A stretch of 64,000 nt of DNA from Colletotrichum lupini (taxonomy: Eukaryota > Ascomycota > Sordariomycetes > Glomerellales > Glomerellaceae). The number at the start of each line of letters is the position of its first letter. Within the stretch, counting starts at the first letter, position 1. The translations under genes and the position numbers were made by a program. Below, one piece after another: positions 36,163 to 47,286 of the stretch. Below the pieces are notes generated by a model. That model saw nothing but the letters and a program-made list of their open reading frames with translations. It did not search any database and had not been told where the DNA came from. Location: the NCBI RefSeq assembly GCF_023278565.1, contig NC_064679.1, positions 620,001 through 684,000 on the forward strand, given 5' to 3'.

Positions 36163-38075
36163 GGCTTTGGACGGAACCGAGTCGTTTCTCTATTCGTCAT
36201 ACCAAAGCAAGGGGCCGAGGATGTGATAGCTAGAGTCGTACTCGACACCGGCGTACAGAACAATTAGATTAATACGAGAATACTGGATAGAACGAATGTG
36301 ACATATGATGAGAGAGCAGGGGCACGTGAATAAAATGGGTGAATCGGGAGTTTAGGCATTTGGTTAAACCTATCATCTATCTCAAGAAGGCATAATGATA
36401 CCTTTCATCTTTTCCGCAGCAATCCCGTGATCGAGGCCTTTCCGAAGTGAGCCGCTTGCCTCGCACCTCTGGACAAGACAGATCAGTTGCTGAGCAAGAC
36501 CGAACGAAAAAGGCGGAGGAAATAAGAGGCTCCGTTGCCAGGTTGTATTCTCTACTCGCCCATGTCCCAATTAATTCGCTCAGAGCAATGGCTCTACGAT
36601 TGAAGTTGAGCAAACATGAAGACATGATGGCAATCGGGCCTTTCGAGGTCCAAACGTTGATAACTTTTACTCAACACGGGACCAGAACTTACTCAAGAGG
36701 TGCGAGAGTGATCTACATTATCTGTATCAGGCCACAATACCAAGCATAGACTCTCAAAGTTGTGCTATACGAAGAGATCATGAGATCATGAATTCCCTGC
36801 TCACACAATCGCTGAGCACGCTCTGCGTCGACCTGATATCGGCCCGTCGCATTGACTACGAGCAATGCCCGAATGGAAATTGCTTGAGAACTTCTTGGCG
36901 AAAGGTTGACACTCAGAGCAGACATGTCAACTTCATGTTGCGTTCTACTACAGAGAATGCCATGGGCAGCTGTAGAGAGAATGATTGTCGTCCGAGCTAT
37001 GCGCTAGAGTGGCCGTGTACCGTGTTTACCTACAACCGTGTGCTTATCAGCAAAGTTTGGACCACGGTTACCAGGACGCCATCGGATGGTTTAGCGCCCG
37101 GTTGACGGCATACGAAGAATTAGCAAATATAGGTTCGGTATGCTGAGATTGTTTCTCGTCAATATTTGCAAGGAGCTGAAGTTGAGGCAAGAATGCGGTA
37201 GCATAGAATTAAGCTCAGAGGGTATGATGAGAGTATACTTTGAGACCAAAAGAACAGGCTAACAGCCATACCGAGGCAATCTGCAAGCGTCAGCGACTCT
37301 TCGAGTCATTCTTTGTGCGGGGGAACGAGTAAGTTGGCAACCACAGTACGCTTGGCGCCATGTTGTGGCGCTTTGGTGAAGCTAAGGTGGCATCCCGCGG
37401 GCTTCCATTGAAGACCCTAAACAAAGCCAGCCTACATTATGGACTGGGATAGACTTCAGCGGTGTCTTGGGTGGGATGTATGATGGCTAAGAATGTTCGG
37501 ACAATTTCACTCGTCCGTTCGACTTTGGGACGGATTACACGGGAGGAACTTGGGTCTTGCGCTAGACACCCTGCGATTCCTATTGCAGTAATCCTAGCAG
37601 CACTACCGAACTCTAAGATCAGCAAGACATACAATAGCACCGAGAATTGGGCATTTCCATTCGTTCCCCCACCTGAGAGATCGACAAAGAATCCCCCAGA
37701 GCTAGCTGATCGTCAAGTTCTCCAGCTCCCCCCAGAGAGCTTGCTCACAACACCTTGCCTAAATCCGCTCAACACGTCGTTAGGTGCAGTGTCACGGATC
37801 CGCTCTAGGGCCTCCAATGCCGGTAGCTTCGGACACGTTGTGGCGCGCACACTTTTCACACTTTGTTCTAGTTCTTACCTCATTTCAGTCCGATGTAGCT
37901 TGAGATATAAGTAGCTCCGGATCCTGATCCGAAACTGAGATCTTGAACTCTCCAAGTCATCAGCTTCCAAAAACAACCCAATTCATTCTCTCCCAAATCT
38001 TCAGTCTTTTCTTTCCTACTTAATCATTAGCAGGACATTTCTAATTTCACAATCCTTCACATAATAACTACAACA
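36163..38075. other. Intergenic between STAND remnant and lipase gene
   Basis: No gene recognised. Open frames at 36447-36749 (+), 36788-37105 (+) and 37462-37914 (+) have no family resemblance; they could be further decayed pieces of accessory genes. The last 170 bases are the lipase promoter. Confidence 0.35.
37904..37912 (+). promoter_or_regulatory. TATA-like element of the lipase gene
   Basis: GATATAAGT lies about 165 bp before the lipase ATG. The sequence between is C/A-rich and ends ACAACAATG, a good fungal start context. Position and sequence suit a TATA box, but the transcription start is not known. Confidence 0.35.
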
Positions 38076-39485
38076 ATGCGCTCACAGATTCAGCAACTCG
38101 TCCTGGCCGCAGCTCTGCTGCAGTCCGCTGATGCCGCCCCGGCCGGCCTTCTCGACGGTCTCGGAGTCGTAACCCAGCTACTGGCACTTCCGACCAACTA
38201 TGTGTCCAGCTTGACCGGTGTTCTTGGCACGAAGCCCGGGAGCGGCGTCGGCGCCGGAGTGCTCAACGTCGGAGATCTCCAAACGAAGCTCGGATCGATC
38301 TGGAACACGGGAAGCACTGGTGACTTTTACGGAAAGCTGCAAAAGCAAATCGGCCAAGGTCTCGTCCCGAACAACCTCCTCTCTAGCTTCCAGGGACTTC
38401 TCGGCACTGGCCTTCTGGGTAGCTTGGACCTGGCCAACAATGCCAACAAGCTGATTGCTCCTCTCAACGGCATCGATTCGACGAGCAACAACAATCCGGT
38501 CAACCCGGCCAAGTCTGTCTACCCCAAGAAAGATGCCTCGGATGCGCCATACACCCTCTCCGAGCAGCAGCTTCGCCAGGCCATCTACATTCCCCAGACT
38601 TTCACCTACGGCCAGAAGCCTCCTGTTATTTTCATTCCCGGCACTGGTGTCTACGGAGGAGAGACCTTCAGCCCCAACTTGTTGAAGCTTCTCACGAACG
38701 TCCCTTACGCAGATCCCGTCTGGCTCAATATTCCTGGCGCTCTTCTTGGCGACGCCCAGGTCAATTCTGAGTACGTCGCTTATGCCATTAACTACATCAA
38801 TGGCATCAGCAACAAGAACTCGAGCATCATTTCTTGGTCTCAGGGTGGTCTAGACACCCAGTGGGCTTTCACCTTCTGGCCTTCTACCCGCAACGCTGTC
38901 GCCAACTTCTTCCCCGTATCTCCCGACTTCCACGGAACCGTTCTTGCCAACGTTCTATGCCTTTCACCTGGCAACGGAGCCCTCAACGCTCCCTGCGATC
39001 CTTCTGTCATTCAACAGCAATATACCTCCGTTTTCATTAACACCCTTCGTTCCCGTGGAGGAGCCGACGCCTACGTTCCCACAACAACTTTCTACAGTGC
39101 TATTCTCGATGAGGTTGTCGAGCCCCAGCAAGGCACGGCTGCTTCCGCCTACCTGACCGATGCCCGCCGTGTCGGTGTCACCAATATCGAGGTCCAGTCT
39201 GTCTGCCCTGGCCGCCCCGCTGGCAGTATCTACGGCCACGCGACGATGCTCTTCAACCCCTTGACAGCCGCACTGATCAAGGATGTTCTTCAGAGAGGCT
39301 CAGGACCCGCCAAGATTAGCAACATCAACCTCAACGACGTTTGCAAGGACTTCATCGCCCCTGGCCTGAACCTCGAGGATGGCATTGCTACTGCTGGTTC
39401 GATTGTTGCTGCTGGCATTCGCTTGTTGGCCTACCTCCCGAAGCTCATTGCCGAGCCCACCCTCATGGCTTACGCACGTTCTTGA
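38076..39485 (+). CDS. Secreted lipase, Candida antarctica lipase B type
   Basis: Intronless, 469 aa. Signal peptide at about residues 1-21 (MRSQIQQLVLAAALLQSADA). After a roughly 130-residue N-terminal region comes the alpha/beta-hydrolase fold: FIPGTGVYG oxyanion strand, nucleophile Ser255 in SWSQGG, catalytic Asp345 in LDEVVEPQ (CALB has DEIVQPQ) and probable His388 in YGHATML. All three triad residues are present. Enzymes of this family hydrolyse triacylglycerols and other esters and are secreted. The start is supported by the signal peptide and an ACAACAATG context. It is convergent with the MFS gene, whose stop lies 365 bp away. No sign of damage. Confidence 0.9.
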   Translation: MRSQIQQLVLAAALLQSADAAPAGLLDGLGVVTQLLALPTNYVSSLTGVLGTKPGSGVGAGVLNVGDLQTKLGSIWNTGSTGDFYGKLQKQIGQGLVPNNLLSSFQGLLGTGLLGSLDLANNANKLIAPLNGIDSTSNNNPVNPAKSVYPKKDASDAPYTLSEQQLRQAIYIPQTFTYGQKPPVIFIPGTGVYGGETFSPNLLKLLTNVPYADPVWLNIPGALLGDAQVNSEYVAYAINYINGISNKNSSIISWSQGGLDTQWAFTFWPSTRNAVANFFPVSPDFHGTVLANVLCLSPGNGALNAPCDPSVIQQQYTSVFINTLRSRGGADAYVPTTTFYSAILDEVVEPQQGTAASAYLTDARRVGVTNIEVQSVCPGRPAGSIYGHATMLFNPLTAALIKDVLQRGSGPAKISNINLNDVCKDFIAPGLNLEDGIATAGSIVAAGIRLLAYLPKLIAEPTLMAYARS

Positions 39486-39850
39486 GCACTCTCTTGTGTA
39501 AACAAGATGTATTCTCTAGAGAGGCTATACTTCTTATGAGAATGAGGACGAGGTTAATGCGGGTGCTTGGGACGAAGTAATGAAGATGAGGGTGAGAATG
39601 AAGTGAATGTAAATCTTCTTTGTAACACTGTAATTAGATGTACAATTGGGTATAAATAGACGTAATTAGAACAGTTGAACATCGACCGCAGTTTCAACAT
39701 TGGGGCGCTCATTCCACACGTGCACTAACGCCATTTAAATGAAGAAATTTGTGAACTCCATGGCTCGTTGAGTCTTGATTGGTTTGTGAAGGTATGAGTA
39801 TGATTTGCAAAAGATCAATTCTGGATACCAGAAAATCCCAGAAGGCAAAA
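39486..39850. other. Convergent intergenic region
   Basis: A 365-bp space between two converging genes, without a gene. It should hold both 3' UTRs. AT content rises at about 39600-39680. Confidence 0.4.
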
Positions 39851-41457
39851 TCACATCTTCGCATCTCTCCCAATACCCGTCTGCCCCACAGCAAATTCCT
39901 TTCTCTCATCCACTGACAACCTCGTCTCGGCTAGTTCACCAGTTTGTGACTGTTCCTCTACAGCTGCAAGTCTGTCGGTCTCTTCGACTGGGACGTGGTC
40001 TCTGACCACCAGCCACGTAGGATAAACGGCCAAACCTACATCGATTAGCATCATCTTCAACTTCATCATGGACTCTGCATGGCTTACCCAGGAGTATAGT
40101 GTTGACAGCAAGTGGTACTCGACCTCCCTTCCACTTCTGTGTGTTCAAGCCAAACGAGACAGCCTGGGAAAAGCTCTCCTGGCCTCTAAGAATACCCGAG
40201 AAACGAGTGAGCTCCGAGATGTTGTCCGTCTTGGTAGCAAGAAGGTAGTAAAGCCAGCTCTGCAGTGCTTGACGGGCGAAATCCCACAACAACAGCACAA
40301 AGAAACCCTCAGTAAATCCCTTATCTTCCCAATCGTACGCAGGTGGGTTGCGGGTGTACTTCTCTTGAATGACCCAGCCGTAAACCCACGCAATGACGTG
40401 CCATACAATGACGTAGTAGAAGCCAATAGTGATGCGCTTCTTTACACTGAATTTCTTGTAGTCGAGGAGAGTGCTAATCAGCTGCGATGACAGAAGCGTG
40501 CCGAAGTTGCTAACGAAACCGATGAGTGCGCGAGCTCGGATGCCGAAATAGTAGGCTTGAAAGTTTCCGCTGTACTGGTTGAAGTAGGCAGCCCAAAAGA
40601 TGGGGAGAAGCAGCAGGATGTCTTTGCGCTTCGACACGCGGAGCAGCTCTCTGAACTCGGCCTTGAACGACTTCTCGGCTTTGATAATAACTTTGCTACC
40701 GTCGGATCTTTGGACCTTCTCCGGGGGAGATAGAGCGAGGGCAAGGGGCACGCTGAGACATTGTAGAGCAACGAAGACCAGGTAGGTCTGGTATCCAACC
40801 TTGCCCTTCTTCTTCGCAGCCGCATCGTTGTTGAGGGCCAGAACGATGGCTCCACCGACAAGAGGACCACCGGTTCTGAACCAGAGCCAGATGTTCATGT
40901 ACTTGCCACGCTTAGACGGCTCTGGATATCCAAGAGCAACAGCGCCCTCGGAGGCCCAGAACAAGCCGGCAGAAATACCGCAGGCGGCAGCTCCAACAAG
41001 AACGAGCCAGACGTTGCCGTAACGGTTGTTGGTGTACAGTCCAGCGGAGTAAAGTGGGTAGCCAACAGCTCCAAGCAACAGCGTTCTTGAGAGCCCAATG
41101 CGGTTCGCGATGGGCCCACCGAATAAGCACAGGAAGGCCATGAGTCCGAAGACAAGCGCATTGGCGGCATTGACGAGGAATGGTTCCTGGGCACCACCTG
41201 CGCCGAGGGCGTTCATCGCATTCCACAGGCCAGGGGCCATGAAGCCTGGGTGATGTTAGTAATTGCTACTCTGACAGTGCACATGGCTTCATACCAACTC
41301 CTCCGATCACGAAGGCATTGAACAAGGTGCTGTGGTACCACACCCGCTTCACCGGTGGGTCAGAGACCGCATCGTGGACGTCCGACGACACGGACTTGGG
41401 TGATTCTTCGGCCATCTTCACGGGTTCTTGGACTCGAGGTTGACGAACTTCATTCAC
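39851..41457 (-). CDS. UNC-93-like major facilitator superfamily protein
   Basis: Exons 41295-41457, 40088-41245 and 39851-40035, with introns of 49 bp (branch ATTACTAACATC) and 52 bp (branch GCTAATCG), give 501 aa. The order of membrane segments and signatures (FVIGGVGFMAPGLWNAMNAL at the first junction, LLLPIFWAAYFNQYSGNFQ, then TRFSGILRGQESFSQAVSFG) match the fungal DUF895/UNC-93-like MFS branch. The substrate is unknown; animal UNC-93 is a channel regulator, and fungal members are treated as transporters. The C-terminus reads NTILLG, then LAVYPTWLVVRDHVP across intron 2. A second Met at 41415 (MAEESPK) may be the true start, because a TATA-like element sits only 26 bp upstream of the first ATG. 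Confidence 0.88.
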
Positions 41458-41999
41458 ATACGTTGCTTAGAACCATCGTTGACTTATATGATAGCTCGTA
41501 GCCTCGGCTACCATCGCCACTTTGACGATGTTCTGGCCATCTCATGTTCAAAAGTCCCTCCAAATTTTTTCCATAGGATGAACTCCTCATTCTCTACATG
41601 AATGACGAATATGCTAGTGCAACGTTGAACCCACCGTTCAAATGACAATCGTGCAGCTCATTCGGCAGTTGATCATCGAGGTCCACTAAACTCCGCGTGG
41701 GTTCCTACCCCTCGGTCGAACTCCGTCGGAAAATTAACCGTAATGGGTAGGTCTATCGCGAATTCGGCTGGGAATAACACGCAAAATCGCCTATAGATCT
41801 CGCGTAGGAACTGGCGTCTTGGCAATGAGAAAAGATGGGAAAGCATTTGGTTAGAAAGTTGCGCTTATGAGCGGAACAAAGCTTGTCAAAGCAAGGGAAA
41901 TTTCCTCTGTTATTCTAACACAAGAGTCTAGTGATTAAAATCCACTTGAAGCCGAAGCAACATGGTCCTGTGTGCTCCTACGGTCAATGTGCATCGAGC
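41458..41999. other. Intergenic between MFS and FMO genes
   Basis: 542 bp without a gene. It contains the promoter of the UNC-93-like gene, including the TATA-like site at 41483-41490, and the 3' flank of the flavin monooxygenase gene. Both genes are on the minus strand. Confidence 0.4.
41483..41490 (-). promoter_or_regulatory. TATA-like element near the MFS start
   Basis: CATATAAG on the minus strand, 26 bp before the first in-frame ATG (41457) and 68 bp before the second (41415). If it is a working TATA box, transcripts would begin near or after the first ATG, which favours the second Met. It may also be chance in AT-rich sequence. Confidence 0.3.
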
Positions 42000-43549
42000 C
42001 TACAACTTGGACTGGATTTTCTTTGCCTCCTCTTCCTTCCTCTTCAACTCCTTCCACCACTTTTGCTTCAGTGCCAGAACGCCGAAGCCCAACAACGCCC
42101 ATTCATCTTCCCACGCAGGCAACTCATAAGCATCCGTGTCCGGTGCAGGAGGTCCGGCAACACCTCGCAAAAACTCGAAATATTCTGAAAAGTCGGGCTT
42201 GATTTCGTGGAACTGGGACGTCGACCCCTTGTACTGCAGTCGCTTCACTTCCCACTCGTCCTGCTCTCGTGGAGAAGGCAGACCGCCTCCCCGGTTCGCG
42301 AAATAGCGAGCCACGGCAACGGCCTGGTACTCGTAGACACGGAACGAGATGGCCGCCTTGACTTGTCCAACGACTGTGAGTGACGGATCCGCGATGTTAA
42401 AGACGTGTTGGTAAAATCCTGAGAGGCGCCCACTTGGCGTCACGGGATCGGGACGCAGGAAAGGGTAGGAAAGTCGATAGCCGGTGCCGAAGTGAACTTT
42501 CTCGATACCGTCGACTTCACTGCCGTCCGAGAATTTGACTTTGACGGTGTTTCCAGATCCAACGGACACTCGTGTGATTTGCGGCTTGAGAACGACGTTG
42601 GGTAGTTCCCATGCATCCTGAAGAATTTCATTAGAGCCTCGCTGCGAGACATAAAGGGGCCCAGACACGATGCTGTGAATCTCTGAGACTGTGTCAGATG
42701 CAGAAACGTTGCCGCCGACGACAACGACTTTCTAAACCCTCGCGTTAGTCATGTTCATTCATCTCATTCACGGAGAAGGATAGAAGTAAGTAAGTACCTT
42801 GCCAACGTAGTCCTCAGGAGACCTGTAAGCCTTCGAGTGCTCAAACCTTTGAGGCAAAGCAGCAAAAGTCTCTTTAAGACCGTCAATATTCGGAACGAAT
42901 GGTACACCGTAGTGCCCGGTGGCCACAACAACGGCATCGAATGTGTCTTGCCACCAGTAATCTCTCTTCTGGTTCTTCAGATAATGTTGAGTTTTCCTGA
43001 GAGTCAATTGCCATTTCTTGCTCACTTTCTCCACACGCTCCACATGCGTATTGAAAGTGAACAAGTGCGAAAACGGCTCTGCAATCTCCTCGAGGTAGCC
43101 AGCGACTTGCGCGAAGGGATGCGTCGGGTTCCTCTTGCCAAAGCGGTTGATGGAAGAGGCCGAGTTCACATCCGGAAACGGCTTGTAGGTGAACGCCATC
43201 ACTTGGGAGCCGACATTGCTGTCCAAGGCGGGATAGAGACCTGTCCGAGCCGTGACATTTTCAGATGCTGGTGGCAGTGACTGTGGTAGCTTGGCTGGAA
43301 TTTCTCGCACAGGTTGCGCCGAAGATGGCGAAAAAGGTTCTGGCTGCTCATCGTAGATCCTGGAGGCATATGTCAAATCGAGTTCAAGCATTTTATGATG
43401 TGGATTGCATACCATGTGCCACCGATGCCTTCTCTTCTGTCGAACAATTGGATTCTTTCGAAGACATTCTCTTCACTCAAGGCTTTCACAGCGGAGATGC
43501 CAGAAGGCCCAGCACCGATTACTGCGACACTGGAATATCTGGGAGCCAT
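42000..43549 (-). CDS. Flavin-containing monooxygenase
   Basis: Exons 43413-43549, 42798-43359 and 42000-42731, giving 476 aa, the usual size for class B flavoprotein monooxygenases. The FAD-binding Rossmann motif is at residues 12-17 (VIGAGPSG), with the typical second GIGGTW at 41-46 rebuilt across intron 1. ATGHYGVPFVP belongs to the FAD domain. The NADPH-binding site (VVVVGGNVSASD, about residues 235-246) has GGNVSA in place of the canonical GxGxxG/A. HFGTGYRLSYP corresponds to the conserved ATG-containing loop. FMOs oxidise nitrogen or sulphur atoms or do Baeyer-Villiger chemistry; the substrate cannot be told. Intron 1 is 53 bp and intron 2 is 66 bp. The gene follows the UNC-93-like transporter on the same strand, which may be functional pairing or chance. 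Confidence 0.88.
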
Positions 43550-46500
43550 GGTTTGAAGTCGAATGCGAGGATGCCGTTTATTGAAAAGCAAAAAGCAAAA
43601 AGCTTGGTGAATCTGTTCCGACAATTTACGCCAAGTGAAGAACATATAGCCTCGAAAGCTCTGACGAATTGGTGTTGCATATGACGTGCTTGCACAACAC
43701 TCAGAACTAGATGGAGATAGTGAAAGTCCCACCGAGGGCTTATCGCCATTATTTCCTTTGGGAGCTCGACTTGCATGTTTCGTTGGGGCTCTGATTAATA
43801 CGATATGCTCCTCATCCAGTTATTACTTTACGTTGAGATCTGGGCCGAGAGTCGAGAGACCTTGAAGACGGTATGGAGGCTTTCAGCTTTCATGTCAATT
43901 GGTTAATTGATAGGCAGGAGGAATCTCATAGAACAGGCATCCTAGCTGATATTCAATGTTGTTTCTCCTTAGATCGTAATCTGTGTGACGTGATTGATGG
44001 ATGCTTGCCAGAGCCACTTCGCGCAATCCTTCCCTGCTATGTCGCGACAAACGCAGCAGACAATAACAGCCTTAGAGGGGCAAGTCCTATCTGTATCATG
44101 CAGTCGGAAGCATTAATAGGCGACTTCCTATCAAGTACTACAGCCAAGCCTTTCTACTCGATTCCTCGGCCATTTTCTCATCAGGTTCGCATATCAAGTC
44201 TGCATTCATCAACCTCCGATCATGTTAGACATACACTTATTGATTCACCAAGCACATGGAGTTCCTCGAAACATATTCTCTTCGCTTTCCTCGGAATATG
44301 CGAAATGAGAGAACTGTTCAGTCAAACGTCTCACAAGTAACGTCTACGACTTGCAACACATTGAGCGTTCAGAGTTGAGTGTAACCAGGTGTTCAAGGAA
44401 GACCAGACATGCGATTGGCAGGTGGGAGAGTCAATTGATTTCCGCATTTGTTTGCAAAGTAAGCGGGTTCAACTTCCGCTTCCAATTTTACTCAGCTATT
44501 CTGTTATCAGGATCTGCGGGAAAACAAAGACTATCAAAAACGCATCTCCACTTGCGTTTGTCAAATCGACGGAAAGTTGTCACTTGTCGGCTCGTCCAGC
44601 TCAAGTCAGCTAAAGGTCTTAGAAAGCCAGAGCTACTAAAAAGTCTGAAAAAATCTGTATCATGCCAAATCACACGGAAGATTGCATCTCGGCAATTGGA
44701 TGACATCCTGCGGAAGGCGCGCTGGACTTGGACTTCCGAGATGTGTTTCCTGATCATTGCGCGATCACATGCTTTCGTCTTCTGATACATCAATATTGAA
44801 CTAGAAAGCTCATGATACTATAATCATTACCGTGAATTCTGTGTTGTGAATCACTATTAACAGACACATGCTGGCCTGAGTAAACCCTTGAGACTAAAGT
44901 CCATACATGTATTGAGTCCCCAAGCAGAATCCTGAACCTAACTCCGGATGACACCTCAACTTCTATAGCGATGCTCGTCACATATCTGGAGCTCATGATA
45001 AAATTCAAGTCGATTTCGATAATTTTCTGCTCAGTCTCTATCGAGCGTTGACACCAGCGACCTTTGACAACTTGTTGGTGAAGTCAAGAATCCAAAGGGC
45101 TCTCAACATAAATTATCAAGGCATGGCGGATGGCAAGACTTAGGCTGTCGATACAAAGAGTCTGGTCTCTAATTCTTCATTCCCCAAACCAAAAACAGTC
45201 CATCAAGAGATGGAATCCGATCACGAAGCGCTCGACTGTTCGAGAAGACATGCAGTGATCCAAATCGAAAGGGCGGCGGCGGTGGGCCCAGCATCGGCAG
45301 CTTTCGGAAAGGCAATGCTCCACCAACACGTGGCAGCCCGAACTGATGTGCCCCGCTCCAGCTCCCGCTACCGGCGTCGACCCGGGCCTGCGGTATGCGG
45401 GGCAAACAGCTGGTTGGATTCCTCAACGGCTCAAAGGTCGACGGACTCGGGGATAGCGCTGGGTGATCTTCAGCCCGGCTTATTTACTGAGTCTTCCTTT
45501 GGTCCTTACTGCGTAACTGGAGTCTTTCCTGTGAAGCTGTGTCAGGTTGAGATGGCATTAGGGCTCCGCGACACCCTTCCGTCTGGGCAACTGAAAGATC
45601 TCAAGCAGCGGATCATTGGTGGTTCTGTTGTGTGAGTGTGTTCCGATGTAGATGAATTGAATAGAGAAACATTACTCATCACCTGGCTAGATTATCAAAG
45701 TCAAACGCGACCAATGTGACTTATCGTAACCACTTTTTGTACTTATTTGTAGTGAGATTGCTTTCAGTGGCCTCTGCGGGCGAATTTTCGTCGCAGTTGG
45801 CTCGTTCACACCTAGGAAGACTTTCACATGCGTCATTCGTCCCCTGCAGACGCATGTTTCCTGCCCCGACGAACCCCATCGAATCCTCAAAAATGTTCCC
45901 GGCTGAACTAAACAAAGAAGCCAAAGGACTAGGGGTATAGGCGCGAGGTCACATTCTCACTCCATGTTTCTGTCTAGCGGATAGGGCCCATAGAGGCAAG
46001 CTGCAGGACTGCGTTGTGCGAGAGAAGGGCGTTGGACGCCGCAAGCCAGTCGGAGAGGCCCGTTGGTTTTGGGCCCTCGGTCTCCCGGCTCCACCCCGGG
46101 AAGTTCTCTAGTTTTCATTAGGCAGTTCTGACGGCAAAGACGGGCTCCATAAAAGTCAGGCCACCTCGACCCCATCCGCCTTGAATCATTCCCTCCTTTC
46201 TCGGGGCTTCCAGCCGTCACTTGACATGCTCTCGTTTGCGATTTTGCGGTACCTAGACATGGTTGCCGAGCATTCGGATACGCTTGATACGCCTGGCCAG
46301 CCATTGCTTTGCAGTTCTTCTTCTCTTCTTGGTGCTGGTTGTTGGCGCTATCCGAGGTCATGTTCAAGGCTCAGGCCAGTGACGAGAACCAGCAAGAAAG
46401 TTACAGTTACAACTAACTTACATGAACGCCCCCACGTAAGGTACTCGGCAGGCGGATGTACCATAATATGTGTTGCTCGTGTTACTCGGCGTGATCCTTT

Positions 46501-47046
46501 CACAAGCCCTGTGCCTCCCTCCATGTCGTGGGAGCCAACCAACCCGTCCAAGTCCGAGCGTGCTCGTCGGAGGTCCCACCTTGCCGCCGGGCCGCTGTCG
46601 GTGAGGTAATCACCTGGGGAGGTTCCCATTGTCCCAAAAGGGTCTTTCAGGTATCATCCCCGGGTTGCCTCTCGAAGAATAATTTCTGCCCGTTTCCTTG
46701 CCGTCAATCGTCGAACTTCCTCTTCTACACCACACTTTTTCTTTTTGTCCTTAATCGTTTTTCTTCCTCAATAGACCAAGTTCCTCTCTCTTTGCCTTTT
46801 CTTTTTACGACAGATCGGCCACGTATAGATCCAGGCCATTACATCTGCAGAATCATAAAACCAAGTAAGCCGTGATCATCCTACCTAATTCTCGCTCGGG
46901 CCAAGATACCCCGCGAGGTCGCAGTCGCATTCGCTGACCAGGCTCGCGTGACTCCAGATTCCGAGCAAACCGAACACTTCGCAACAAAGAAGTGAGAGTC
47001 AACAACACTCAATACGCACGTAAACACCAACAAACAAACCGCAACA
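43550..47046. other. Intergenic, nothing recognised
   Basis: About 3.5 kb. Open frames at 43873-44340 and 44351-44785 (+) and others show no family resemblance and no plausible splicing into a known protein. From about 46.6 kb the sequence turns C/T-rich and leads into the 79-aa gene, probably its promoter and leader. A donor-like GTAAGC at 46866 may mark a leader intron. Confidence 0.35.
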
Positions 47047-47286
47047 ATGGTCCTCATCACGCGAGCCATCTCTCTCACCAACTTCCTCGTCGCTTCGTCG
47101 GCCCTCGGCTTCCAGGTCTTCGTTCTGTACCCATGGCACGAGCAGCTGTCCCACGACTTCGAGGAGCTTAAGAAGGAACACATCCGCGTTCTTGACTACG
47201 TCAAGGGTGTCGACGCCGGCCTGAGAAAGGGACAGGGCGGTGCTCCCGCTGGTCAATCTATCCTGGAGAGACTGGGCTACAAATGA
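47047..47286 (+). CDS. 79-aa single-pass membrane protein
   Basis: A short open frame with strong coding character: ATG in context CAACAATGG, C/G-rich third positions like the neighbouring genes, and a C/T-rich leader upstream. A hydrophobic segment at about residues 5-28 (TRAISLTNFLVASSALGFQV) is followed by WHEQLSHDFEELKKEHIRVL, a charged, probably coiled-coil helix, and a short tail ending LERLGYK. The layout (one N-terminal membrane segment, then a charged helix) resembles small mitochondrial inner-membrane assembly factors, but I cannot name the family. Mitochondrial location is inference. No intron is needed. Confidence 0.72.
   Translation: MVLITRAISLTNFLVASSALGFQVFVLYPWHEQLSHDFEELKKEHIRVLDYVKGVDAGLRKGQGGAPAGQSILERLGYK

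Noticed and set aside
37462..37914. 150-codon plus-strand open frame before the lipase
   Set aside because: Resembles no family and its 3' end overlaps the lipase TATA-like promoter element.
43873..44785. Two adjacent plus-strand open frames (155 and 144 codons)
   Set aside because: No family resemblance, AT/GC pattern unlike neighbouring genes and no splice joining that gives a known protein.
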